Shown: positions 8,115 to 15,965 of the stretch, one piece after another
How the letters are laid out: each line of letters starts with the position of its first letter
Numbering within the stretch: position 1 is the first letter of the stretch
Position numbers and translations under genes: made by a program
NCBI RefSeq assembly: GCF_007097265.1
Contig: NZ_VJZP01000013.1
Location: forward strand, 1 to 64,000
Direction of reading: 5' to 3'
Source of the DNA: Flavobacterium gawalongense
Lineage (GTDB): Bacteria; Bacteroidota; Bacteroidia; Flavobacteriales; Flavobacteriaceae
DNA length: 64,000 nucleotides
Notes under the pieces: generated by a model
What the model saw: only the letters and a program-made list of their open reading frames with translations
Databases searched by the model: none
What the model was told of the DNA's origin: nothing

Positions 8115-9557
8115 TTAGTTAATTCGGTTTATTTGAGTTAAAATTTCTTCAAGGCTTGGGGTAATCAAATCGGTAATTGGTTTTGGATACATCCCAAAAA
8201 AGAATAAAACACCTATTATTAATACTAAAGTTAATCCTTCATTGAAAGTAACATCAGCGAAGATTTTTGAATTGGTTTCACCTAACATGGCGTGTTGGAA
8301 CATTTTCAACATATAATAGGCCCCTAAAATTATAGTTGTTCCTCCTAAAACAGCAAACCAAATATTAATTTGAGAAAGGCTGTATAAAACGGTAAATTCT
8401 CCAACAAAGTTAAAAGTAGATGGCAAAGCAACAGATGCCAAAACCAATATCAAAAACATTGAGGTGAATTTTGGTGATTGGGGACGAATGCCTCCCATTT
8501 CGGCAATTGCTCTGGTTTCATATCTTCTGAAAATAATCTCAGCGACGTAAAACAATCCAACAACCACAAATCCATGTGCAATCATTTGTAAAACTGCTCC
8601 GCGCAATCCATCTAATGTCAATGTGTATGTTCCCGCTGCTATTAATCCAACGTGAGCCAAAGAAGAATAGGCCAATAATTTTTTTAAATCTTTTTGTCTC
8701 AGTGCTACAATAGATCCGTAAATCACACCCGCTATTCCAAGTCCAATGAAAATATACATGTATTCTTTGGCGGCAAGTGGCGCCAATGGCAATTGCCAAC
8801 GAATAACACTGTACAATCCCATTTTTAGCATGATCCCAGATAAAAGCATTGTCCCAACGGTTGGTGCTTTTTGGTACACATTTGCTTGCCAAGTATGGAA
8901 AGGAATTAATGGGATCTTAATGGCATACGCCAAGAAGAAAGCCAAGAATATCCACAACTGTTCAGTCGCTGATAAGTTTAATTTATATAAATCTTCCAAT
9001 AAAAGACTTCCCGCTTGTTGATACATATAAACAAATGCCACCAACATAAATAAAGAACCCGCAAGCGTGTAGATAAAGAATTTAACTACTGCTTTTTTAC
9101 GTTCTTCTGTATCTCCGTTACCCCAAATTAAGGCGATAAAGTAAATTGGAATCAAAGACAATTCCCAAAAAATGTAATATAAAAGACCGTCTGATGCCAA
9201 GAATGTTCCTGCCATTGCAAATGACATAAACAGAATTAAGGCATAAAATGATTTTGATTTTTTATATTGATTACCAAAAGAAGAAAAAATAATTATTGGA
9301 GTCAAAGCCGTAGTCAATAAAAGCATCGCCATGGATAATCCGTCCGCTTTTAGAGCAAAAGAAATATTAGGTTGTGTAATCCACTGGTTGATGAAACTGA
9401 TGTTTTCACCTAAATTATAGTGATTTAATAATACAATAGAAGCGCCTGCAGCAGCCAACCCAAAGAACAAAGCCATTTTTGAAGCCAGTTTATCGCCCGC
9501 AAGATAAGTTGCAAACGCACCAACCAAAAGTATAATTAATATTAGAGATACATTCAT
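8115..9557 (-). CDS. nuoM: NADH-quinone oxidoreductase subunit M
   Basis: A 480-residue proton-pumping membrane subunit of complex I. The family signature is clear: FWELSLIPIYFIALIWG (holding the conserved Glu of helix 5), YAIKIPLIPFHTWQANVYQKAP (conserved Lys, His, and the Trp region) and LKKLLAYSSLAHVG. There are about 14 membrane helices. It follows nuoL after 106 bases that hold an inverted repeat, and nuoN is 13 bases further on. Confidence 0.97.
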   Translation of the reverse strand: MNVSLILIILLVGAFATYLAGDKLASKMALFFGLAAAGASIVLLNHYNLGENISFINQWITQPNISFALKADGLSMAMLLLTTALTPIIIFSSFGNQYKKSKSFYALILFMSFAMAGTFLASDGLLYYIFWELSLIPIYFIALIWGNGDTEERKKAVVKFFIYTLAGSLFMLVAFVYMYQQAGSLLLEDLYKLNLSATEQLWIFLAFFLAYAIKIPLIPFHTWQANVYQKAPTVGTMLLSGIMLKMGLYSVIRWQLPLAPLAAKEYMYIFIGLGIAGVIYGSIVALRQKDLKKLLAYSSLAHVGLIAAGTYTLTLDGLRGAVLQMIAHGFVVVGLFYVAEIIFRRYETRAIAEMGGIRPQSPKFTSMFLILVLASVALPSTFNFVGEFTVLYSLSQINIWFAVLGGTTIILGAYYMLKMFQHAMLGETNSKIFADVTFNEGLTLVLIIGVLFFFGMYPKPITDLITPSLEEILTQINRIN

Positions 9558-9592
9558 TTGTAATTTTTTATTATTTTTTAAATGTCAAATGT

Positions 9593-9650
9593 AATAGACT
9601 TTTAAAATGTAATTTATTTAATAATTGAAATTTGGCGTAAAAAGTCTATT
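9593..9650. repeat. Inverted repeat between nuoL and nuoM
   Basis: AATAGACTTTT (9593-9603) is matched perfectly by AAAAGTCTATT (9640-9650), with 36 bases between. In the nuo transcript this can form an 11-bp hairpin. It has no T-run, so an mRNA stability or processing role is more likely than termination. Confidence 0.45.
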
Positions 9651-9663
9651 TCATAGTATAAGA

Positions 9664-11553
9664 TTATTGAGCTAAAAATAAATAAGAAACAATGGCACAA
9701 AGCCCTAATACGAAAACAAAAAGATAAAGTCCGATACTTCCATTTTGTATTTTCTTTCCTTGATAACTTATTTCATTAGTTACTTTTCCGAATCCAAAAA
9801 CCAAAGCTGATAAAGCCGTTTCTATAGTGTCTCTGAAAAAACGTGACAAAACATTAATCGGTTTAACAAAAATAGCTTCATAGAATTCATCAACGTAATA
9901 TTTATTGTAAAGTACTTTAGAAAATCCTGTAATTTCAGCATCTTCTGTCGGCACAGTATTTTGTTTAATATATTTGGCGTAAGCAATACCTATTCCAACT
10001 AATCCGCCTATCACAGCAATAGCCATAAGTATATATTCTGTAGTTCCTAAATGATGTTCTGCATTTGCCAATTTTGGTAAAACAGGAGTTAAATATCCAT
10101 TCAACCAACTGTTTCCAGGCAAACTAATCAAACCACCAATTGTCGCTAAAATTGCTAAAACAATCAAAGGAATTGTAATCAAAGAAGGACTTTCATGCAA
10201 ATGATGTTTTTGTGCTGAAGTTCCTCTGAATTCTTGGAAGAAAGTTAAAAACATCAATCTAAACATATAGAAAGCAGTCATTATAGAAGCAATCGAAGCA
10301 ACAATCCACAATGGAATATTATGATGGAAAGCCACTAATAAAACTTCGTCTTTCGAGAAAAAACCTGAAAATAATGGAACTCCGGAAATAGCTAAAGAAG
10401 CTACTAACATCGTTACAAAAGTAATTGGCATCGCCTTTTTCAAGCCGCCCATGTTGCGCATGTCTTGCTCTCCGTGCAAAGCGTGAATAACCGAACCTGA
10501 ACCCAAAAACAAACAAGCCTTGAAGAAAGCATGAGTGATTACATGGAAAACGGCTACTTCATAAGCACCTAAACCCAAAGCTAAGAACATTAATCCCAAT
10601 TGAGAAACGGTGGAATAAGCCAATACTTTCTTAATATCATTTTGAACCAATCCTATTGTAGCGGCTACTAAAGCAGTCACAGCTCCAACTATGGCGATTA
10701 TAGATTGAACGCTTGGAGTCAAATCAAATAAGAAATTTAATCTGGTAATCATAAAAATACCCGCAGTAACCATCGTTGCAGCGTGAATCAATGCAGATAC
10801 CGGTGTTGGACCCGCCATCGCATCTGGTAACCAAGTATACAATGGAATTTGAGCCGATTTACCACAAGCTCCAATAAACAGGGCTAACGCAGCAACCGCA
10901 ACCCAAAAATCATTATAGTCTGGCGCAGTAGTTATAGCTGTTTTTAATGTTGTAAAATCTACGGTTGAAAATAAATTCCCAAGAATGAAAATTCCAACTA
11001 ACAACCCTAAATCTCCAATTCGGTTCATGATGAATGCTTTCTTAGCTGCATCATTGTACTCTTGGTTTTTATGCCAGAATCCAATTAACAAGTAAGAACA
11101 AAGACCAACGCCTTCCCATCCAATGAACATTACTAATAAGTTGCTTCCTATCACTAAAGTGATCATGAAGAATATAAACAAATTCAAATACGCAAAAAAT
11201 TGGTGCATATTTTCATCATCATGCATGTAACTGATAGAATACAAATGAATCAAAGATCCAATTCCGGTTACAAAAAGCAACCATAAAATTGACAATTGGT
11301 CTAATTGGAATCCAAAATCAACGTTGAAATTACTGATTTGGATCCAGTCAAAAAGAGAAATATGAATTCCTTCCGGTTGCGCTGAAATTCCACTGAAAAA
11401 ATAAGCCGTCGCAATAAAAGAAACCACAACAGAAAAGGTTCCAATTATTCCGGACAGCCATTTTCCCAGACTTTTCCCGAAGAAAACATTGATTAAAAAT
11501 CCTAAAAAAGGAGCAAGAACTAAAACTAAAGCTATATTGGTATTCATTTCCAT
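9664..11553 (-). CDS. nuoL: NADH-quinone oxidoreductase subunit L
   Basis: A 629-residue proton-pumping subunit of complex I, the one with the long lateral helix at its C-terminus. Diagnostic blocks are FIGWEGVGLCSYLLIGFWH (conserved Glu), ACGKSAQIPLYTWLPDAMAGPTPVSALIHAATM (Lys and His pair) and VLAYSTVSQLGLM. The C-terminal 120 residues match the lateral helix and the final anchor. Length is normal. It starts right after the nuoK stop codon. Confidence 0.97.
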   Translation of the reverse strand: MEMNTNIALVLVLAPFLGFLINVFFGKSLGKWLSGIIGTFSVVVSFIATAYFFSGISAQPEGIHISLFDWIQISNFNVDFGFQLDQLSILWLLFVTGIGSLIHLYSISYMHDDENMHQFFAYLNLFIFFMITLVIGSNLLVMFIGWEGVGLCSYLLIGFWHKNQEYNDAAKKAFIMNRIGDLGLLVGIFILGNLFSTVDFTTLKTAITTAPDYNDFWVAVAALALFIGACGKSAQIPLYTWLPDAMAGPTPVSALIHAATMVTAGIFMITRLNFLFDLTPSVQSIIAIVGAVTALVAATIGLVQNDIKKVLAYSTVSQLGLMFLALGLGAYEVAVFHVITHAFFKACLFLGSGSVIHALHGEQDMRNMGGLKKAMPITFVTMLVASLAISGVPLFSGFFSKDEVLLVAFHHNIPLWIVASIASIMTAFYMFRLMFLTFFQEFRGTSAQKHHLHESPSLITIPLIVLAILATIGGLISLPGNSWLNGYLTPVLPKLANAEHHLGTTEYILMAIAVIGGLVGIGIAYAKYIKQNTVPTEDAEITGFSKVLYNKYYVDEFYEAIFVKPINVLSRFFRDTIETALSALVFGFGKVTNEISYQGKKIQNGSIGLYLFVFVLGLCAIVSYLFLAQ

Positions 11554-11874
11554 TTATCCTTTTAAGTTTTTTAAATTATCGATAGTAATTGACCCTAAAT
11601 TTCTAAATATTGAAACTAGAATTGCCAATCCTACCGCAACTTCTGCCGCTGCAACAGCCATCGAGAAGAACACAAAAACTTGTCCTTGCGCATCTTGATG
11701 ATACGTTGAAAATGCCACAAACAATAAGTTTACTGCATTCAGCATTATTTCAATTGACATAAATACGATAATGGCATTTCGTCTGTACAAGACTCCGAAA
11801 ACGCCAATACAAAAAAGTATCACGCTTAGGAAAATATAATTTTCAATACCAATGTGGTTTAAAATATTGTTCAT
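11554..11874 (-). CDS. nuoK: NADH-quinone oxidoreductase subunit K
   Basis: A 106-residue membrane subunit of complex I with three helices. The two conserved membrane Glu residues are in [12 protein letters not shown] and [13 protein letters not shown], and belong to the proton path. I chose the ATG at 11874 because it gives the normal family length and lies one base beyond the nuoJ stop codon. The longer frame would start with poor sequence inside nuoJ. Confidence 0.96.
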   Translation of the reverse strand: MNNILNHIGIENYIFLSVILFCIGVFGVLYRRNAIIVFMSIEIMLNAVNLLFVAFSTYHQDAQGQVFVFFSMAVAAAEVAVGLAILVSIFRNLGSITIDNLKNLKG

Positions 11875-11875
11875 C

Positions 11876-12388
11876 TTATTTTTGCAATTTTTCTTTTTTA
11901 GACAATAACACAGTCCCAATCATAGCAACCAAAAGTAATATAGATGCAAATTCAAAAGGAACCATATATTCATTCAGAAGTATTTTACCCAATACTTTTA
12001 TAGACTGATAATCTTCGCCAGTAGTTACGTATTCTCCAACTATAGGTTTTGAGTTGATGAAAATGGCTATCAAAACCAAACAAATCAAACAAAAAGAAAC
12101 AATAGCTCCTAATCGAGTGATTCTAGGTCGGTGTACTTCTCTTTCCTCATTTAAATTCATCAACATGATGGTGAATAAAAACAAAATCATAATCGCTCCA
12201 GAATAAACAATAATGTGGACTATCGCTAAAAATTGAGAATTCAATAATAAATAATGACCCGCAATCGAAAAGAAACAAATCACTAAATAAATAGCACTGT
12301 GTATTGGGTTTTTACTGAAAATAGTCAAAAATGCGGTTGACAATGTGATAGCAGCCAATACACAAAAAATTATAAGTATCGTAGACAT
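11876..12388 (-). CDS. nuoJ: NADH-quinone oxidoreductase subunit J
   Basis: A 170-residue, five-helix membrane subunit of complex I. Typical blocks are [21 protein letters not shown] and [27 protein letters not shown]. Its ATG overlaps the nuoI stop codon by one base (TAATG), which indicates translational coupling. Length is normal. Confidence 0.96.
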   Translation of the reverse strand: MSTILIIFCVLAAITLSTAFLTIFSKNPIHSAIYLVICFFSIAGHYLLLNSQFLAIVHIIVYSGAIMILFLFTIMLMNLNEEREVHRPRITRLGAIVSFCLICLVLIAIFINSKPIVGEYVTTGEDYQSIKVLGKILLNEYMVPFEFASILLLVAMIGTVLLSKKEKLQK

Positions 12389-12933
12389 TAGTTAGCGTTT
12401 TTAAGTTGAGCGTTTTTCATTGCCATTTCCAAAGGCATGACCAATTTGTCTTTTCCAAAAATGAAATCTTCTCTCTCATAGCTGGAAGGAACCAATACTT
12501 TAGAAGTCGTCAGGTAAATTGCGTCTTTTGGACAAGCCTCTTCACACAATCCACAAAAAATACAACGTAACATATTGATCTCATATATTGAGGCATATTT
12601 CTCTTCTCTGTACAAATGTTTTTCATCTTGTCTGCGTTCTGCAGCTTTCATGGTGATCGCTTCTGCAGGACAGGACAAAGCACATAAACCACAAGCCGTA
12701 CAATTCTCACGACCTTCCTCATCACGTTTCAACATATGCTGACCGCGATAAACAGGACTCATTTCACGTACTTGTTCCGGATATTGAATGGTAACTTTTC
12801 GAGTGAACAAGTGTTTGATTGTAATAAACAAACCTTTGACAATCGCAACCAGATACATTCTTTCCCAAAAAGTCATCTCTTTATTAGAGACTATTTTTTT
12901 TCTTCCCGATAAGGATATACTTTCTATTGACAT
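12388..12933 (-). CDS. nuoI: NADH-quinone oxidoreductase subunit I (two 4Fe-4S clusters)
   Basis: A 181-residue ferredoxin-like subunit that carries clusters N6a and N6b. The two Cys sets are complete: C78, C81, C84, C88, and C124, C127, C130, C134, each in CxxCxxCxxxCP form. The N-terminal amphipathic helix is present (TFWERMYLVAIVKGLFITIKHLF). Upstream, the operon is interrupted: 154 bases with a 50-bp palindrome and then the ORF6N gene separate it from nuoH. It is coupled to nuoJ downstream. Confidence 0.97.
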   Translation of the reverse strand: MSIESISLSGRKKIVSNKEMTFWERMYLVAIVKGLFITIKHLFTRKVTIQYPEQVREMSPVYRGQHMLKRDEEGRENCTACGLCALSCPAEAITMKAAERRQDEKHLYREEKYASIYEINMLRCIFCGLCEEACPKDAIYLTTSKVLVPSSYEREDFIFGKDKLVMPLEMAMKNAQLKNAN

Positions 12934-12976
12934 TTTTTATTTTTATTTGAAGCTTAATCCTGCTATTCGTTTCAAT

Positions 12977-13026
12977 CTTTTATCCTGGACTTGTTTCAGG
13001 ATCCTGAAACAAGTCCAGGATAAAAG
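12977..13026. repeat. 50-bp perfect palindrome
   Basis: Every base from 12977 to 13001 pairs with its partner from 13026 back to 13002; the centre is GGATCC. The unit holds TCCTGGACTTGTTTCAGGA and its complement. Sequences of the CCTGAAACAAGTTCAGGA type are a common dispersed intergenic repeat in flavobacteria (general knowledge). In RNA it would form a 25-bp hairpin almost without a loop, between the ORF6N gene and nuoI. Confidence 0.85.
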
Positions 13027-13087
13027 GATTTCCACTGCTATCAGGGCTAGGGCTTTTCGGTACTAATAATGTTCCTTTTTTTAAACT

Positions 13088-13606
13088 CTAATTTTTGTAA
13101 CCAATTTTATTCCTTTCTACTTTATTGTCTTGCTTTTCCATCAACTCATCCAAATAAGTAAAAACCAATTCAATATTTTTATCGTGATTTACTAATTTCT
13201 TTTTTATTTCTTCAATTTCAAGTTTTACACTTAAATTATCGGTTAGAAATTCTCGCAAACTTACAAATATCTCTATTATTTTGATGCTCATTTGAGTCGC
13301 TCTTTCGCTTTTCACAACATTAGATAACTGTAATATTCCGTGTTCCGTAAATACATACGGAAGTGAACCGCCAAGAGCTTGTTTTGAAGGTATCGCATTT
13401 TGCGACACCATTAAATCAACCTCAATTTCATTAAGCCTAAACATAAAATGTTCAGGAAACTTATCAACGTTACGATTAACTTGTTGGCGTAATCTTTTAG
13501 AAGTGACATCATACAAATCAGCTAAATCCCTATCTAGCATAACTTTTAGGTTTCTAATAAAATAAATTTTATTAGTTATTACCCTCGTTTGGTATAATAA
13601 TCTCAT
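13088..13606 (-). CDS. ORF6N domain protein inside the nuo operon
   Basis: A 172-residue protein of the ORF6N family (phage-related, KilA-N neighbourhood). The domain spans about residues 8-95: NKIYFIRNLKVMLDRDLADLY, then RLRQQVNRNVDKFPEHFMFRL and PYVFTEHGILQLSNVV. A predicted coiled coil follows (about 125-160, EIEEIKKKLVNHDKNIELVF). These proteins are thought to bind DNA; their cellular role is not established. It lies on the coding strand of the operon between nuoH and nuoI, so it may be co-transcribed, but it has nothing to do with complex I chemistry. The flanking palindrome (12977-13026) and C/G-run repeat (13830-13852) suggest an inserted cassette. Confidence 0.88.
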   Translation of the reverse strand: MRLLYQTRVITNKIYFIRNLKVMLDRDLADLYDVTSKRLRQQVNRNVDKFPEHFMFRLNEIEVDLMVSQNAIPSKQALGGSLPYVFTEHGILQLSNVVKSERATQMSIKIIEIFVSLREFLTDNLSVKLEIEEIKKKLVNHDKNIELVFTYLDELMEKQDNKVERNKIGYKN

Positions 13607-13721
13607 CCATATTAAAAGATAACTTATTTAAAATTGACTAATTGTAATAATATATACTTTTTTACTAACAATATTGTTTCTAACTCACTGTAAATTCGAT
13701 CACCTTTTTTTGTTTTTTCAA

Positions 13722-13742
13722 GGTATCACAAAATGTTATACC
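13722..13742. promoter_or_regulatory. Imperfect palindrome upstream of the ORF6N gene
   Basis: GGTAT at 13722-13726 and ATACC at 13738-13742 bracket a partly symmetric core that contains TCACAAAATG. It resembles the palindrome at 13779-13793. It lies about 115 bases before the ORF6N start, so it could be an operator, possibly for the protein itself. This is inference. Confidence 0.3.
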
Positions 13743-13778
13743 TAACTTTCACAAATCCAATACCTATTTTTATAACTG

Positions 13779-13793
13779 GTCACAAATTGTGAC
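13779..13793. promoter_or_regulatory. 15-bp perfect palindrome upstream of the ORF6N gene
   Basis: GTCACAAATTGTGAC is perfectly symmetric around its central base. The TGTGAC half-site recalls Crp/Fnr-type operators, and a similar sequence sits at 13722-13742. It could serve the ORF6N gene. No binding evidence exists in the sequence alone. Confidence 0.35.
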
Positions 13794-13829
13794 ACCTTAC
13801 TTTTAATTCAAGATTTCAACTCCAACAAT

Positions 13830-13852
13830 TCCCCCTTTGGGGGCTAGGGGGA
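13830..13852. repeat. C-run/G-run intergenic repeat
   Basis: A run of C (13830-13834), then TTT, then GGGGGCTAGGGGG, ending at the nuoH stop codon. Such C5-TTT-G5-CTA-G5 units are dispersed repeats in flavobacterial genomes (general knowledge). It marks the nuoH side of the ORF6N insertion. Confidence 0.6.
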
Positions 13853-14905
13853 TTATAGCCCTAAATAAGCAGCAATATCGCTTCTCAAAATTACAATACC
13901 AGTGATCACAATATTGATAATGGATAATGGAATTAATATTTTCCAACCCAAATGCATCAATTGATCGTATCTAAATCTTGGAATCGTCCATCTTACCCAC
14001 ATGTAGAAGAAAATGAATCCACATATTTTTACAAAAAGAGCAACAATTCCAATAACATTCGCAATATTAATACCCCAATTTTCAACAGCCCGACTCATTC
14101 CCGGATAATTATAACCCCCAAAGAATAAAACCGCTAAAATTGTTGAAGAAATAAACATATTCGCATATTCAGCAAATAAATAAAATCCCATTTTCATGGA
14201 TGAATATTCGGTATGATATCCTCCAATTAATTCGCTTTCGCATTCCGCTAAGTCAAATGGCGTTCTGTTCGTTTCTGCAAAAGCACAAATCAAAAAGATA
14301 AAAAAGGACAATGGCTGATAAAAAACATTCCAATTCATTCCAGCTTGTTGCGCCGAAATTTCTCTTAAACTTAACGTTCCAGTCATCATCAATAAAGCAA
14401 TCATAGAAAGTCCCATTGCTACTTCATAAGAAACCATTTGCGAAGCCGCACGAACCGCACCCATCAAAGAGAACTTATTGTTCGATGCCCAGCCACCAAT
14501 CATGATTCCATAAACCCCTACAGATACTACTCCAAAAAAGTATAATAATGCCACATCAATATCGGCTGCTTGAAGTAAAATATCCCTTCCAAACAAATGA
14601 AAACGGTCACCCCAAGGAATAACAGCACTTGTCATTAATGCTGTACTCATTGCAATTGCCGGACCTACAAAAAACAAGAATCTATTGGGTGTATTTGGTT
14701 CAAACTCTTCTTTCGAAAACAATTTCAAACCATCGGCAAGCGGTTGAAACAATCCCATTGGACCTGCTCTGTTTGGCCCAATTCTGTCTTGAAGCCAAGC
14801 TGCAACTTTACGTTCTGCCCAAGTAGAATACATCGCCATAAGCATTGTAATGGCAAAAACCACCACAATAATTACGCTTTTATCTATGATAAGTGTACTA
14901 TTCAT
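13853..14905 (-). CDS. nuoH: NADH-quinone oxidoreductase subunit H
   Basis: A 350-residue, eight-helix membrane subunit of complex I that forms the quinone chamber with NuoB and NuoD. The signatures are clear: TWAERKVAAWLQDRIGPNRAGP near the N-terminus, FAETNRTPFDLAECESELIGGYHTEYSS in the middle, and VRWTIPRFRYDQLMHLGWK near the end. Its start overlaps the end of nuoG by 8 bases. The next complex I gene, nuoI, is displaced by the ORF6N cassette. Confidence 0.97.
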   Translation of the reverse strand: MNSTLIIDKSVIIVVVFAITMLMAMYSTWAERKVAAWLQDRIGPNRAGPMGLFQPLADGLKLFSKEEFEPNTPNRFLFFVGPAIAMSTALMTSAVIPWGDRFHLFGRDILLQAADIDVALLYFFGVVSVGVYGIMIGGWASNNKFSLMGAVRAASQMVSYEVAMGLSMIALLMMTGTLSLREISAQQAGMNWNVFYQPLSFFIFLICAFAETNRTPFDLAECESELIGGYHTEYSSMKMGFYLFAEYANMFISSTILAVLFFGGYNYPGMSRAVENWGINIANVIGIVALFVKICGFIFFYMWVRWTIPRFRYDQLMHLGWKILIPLSIINIVITGIVILRSDIAAYLGL

Positions 14906-15947
14906 TATTTCCCAAACTTTTTTGATTCATAATGTCTTCTTCGGTCAATGGAATTTCGGCCATGCTTATTTTCTTGCGGTCTTCTTCTCTACCCAAAAGG
15001 ATATTCTCTTCGGTAGCGATTTCCACTTTATGCAATTTTCTATAGTATTTATTTTGATTGATAACCGAATCTTTTTCAAATGCTCTCGGTCCTTCAATAG
15101 TCCAATCTTTTATGTCTTTGTGATCAAAACGACAACCATTACAAATAAATTCTTCTACTTCATGGTATTCATCTTTTCTTCCGGTAACACGTTGGATTTC
15201 GTCACCAAACATCCAAAGCGTAGTTTTTCCACAACATTTATCACAATCTCTGTATGCATTGTACGGTTTGTTAAACCAAACTCTTGATTTGAATCGGAAC
15301 GTTTTATCAGTCAATGCTCCTACTGGACAAACATCAATCATATTCCCTGAGAACTCATTGTCAATCGCTTTAGAAATACAAGTCGATATATTAGAGTGAT
15401 CCCCCCGATCCATCACACCGTGAACACGATTGTCTGTCAATTGATCCGCAACCATTACACAACGGTAGCAAAGAATACAACGATTCATGTGTAATTGAAT
15501 ATGTGGACCAATATTTTCTGGCTCAAAAGTTCTCTTTTCTTCAATAAAACGAGTTTCTGATTTACCGTGTTCAAAGCTTAAATTTTGCAAATCACATTCT
15601 CCTGCCTGATCACAAACTGGACAATCTAATGGGTGATTAATCAATAAAAACTCTGTCACCGATTTTCTTGCTTCGGTTACTCTATCAGAAGATTTGCTGT
15701 TCACTTCCATTCCGTCCATACAACCGGTTACACAAGAGGCCATTAATTTTGGCATTGGTCTTGGATCGGCTTCACTTCCTTTAGCAACTTCCACTAAACA
15801 ACAACGGCATTTTCCACCGCTTCCTTTTAGTTTAGAATAATAACACATCGCTGGCGGAACTACTTCTCCACCTATCATACGTGCCGCTTGCAGGATTGTT
15901 GTTCCTGGTTCTACTTCTATGCTTTGACCGTCTATGGTTACTTTCAT
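14898..15947 (-). CDS. nuoG: NADH-quinone oxidoreductase subunit G, short form
   Basis: A 349-residue iron-sulfur subunit. The N-terminal 2Fe-2S ferredoxin domain has C35, C47, C50 and C72. A His-Cys-Cys-Cys type 4Fe-4S motif follows (HPLDCPVCDQAGECDLQ), then a further cluster region (HMNRCILCYRCV and a later VCPVGAL). After about residue 230 there is only a short tail with extra cysteines (RDCDKCCGKT). The large molybdopterin-type domain found in the roughly 900-residue NuoG of E. coli is absent. This short form is known in Bacteroidota, so it is not a truncation artefact. Confidence 0.93.
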   Translation of the reverse strand: MKVTIDGQSIEVEPGTTILQAARMIGGEVVPPAMCYYSKLKGSGGKCRCCLVEVAKGSEADPRPMPKLMASCVTGCMDGMEVNSKSSDRVTEARKSVTEFLLINHPLDCPVCDQAGECDLQNLSFEHGKSETRFIEEKRTFEPENIGPHIQLHMNRCILCYRCVMVADQLTDNRVHGVMDRGDHSNISTCISKAIDNEFSGNMIDVCPVGALTDKTFRFKSRVWFNKPYNAYRDCDKCCGKTTLWMFGDEIQRVTGRKDEYHEVEEFICNGCRFDHKDIKDWTIEGPRAFEKDSVINQNKYYRKLHKVEIATEENILLGREEDRKKISMAEIPLTEEDIMNQKSLGNNE

Positions 15948-15965
15948 TTTCTGAAATTCTTGGCT

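Noticed and set aside
10319..10516. Small frames inside nuoL, nuoM, nuoF and similar genes
   Set aside because: All are out-of-frame or antisense shadows of full-length, conserved genes.
12934..13087. The 50-bp palindrome as an intrinsic terminator
   Set aside because: No T-run follows on the coding strand at the base of the stem, and nuoI-N downstream would be cut off from the nuo promoter.
13607..13852. Remnants of a prophage or insertion sequence around the ORF6N gene
   Set aside because: Apart from the ORF6N gene itself I see no integrase, transposase, terminal repeat or target duplication, so I did not call a mobile element.
14850..15287. 145-codon open frame antisense to nuoH/nuoG
   Set aside because: It covers the junction of two certain complex I genes and has the composition of an antisense shadow.
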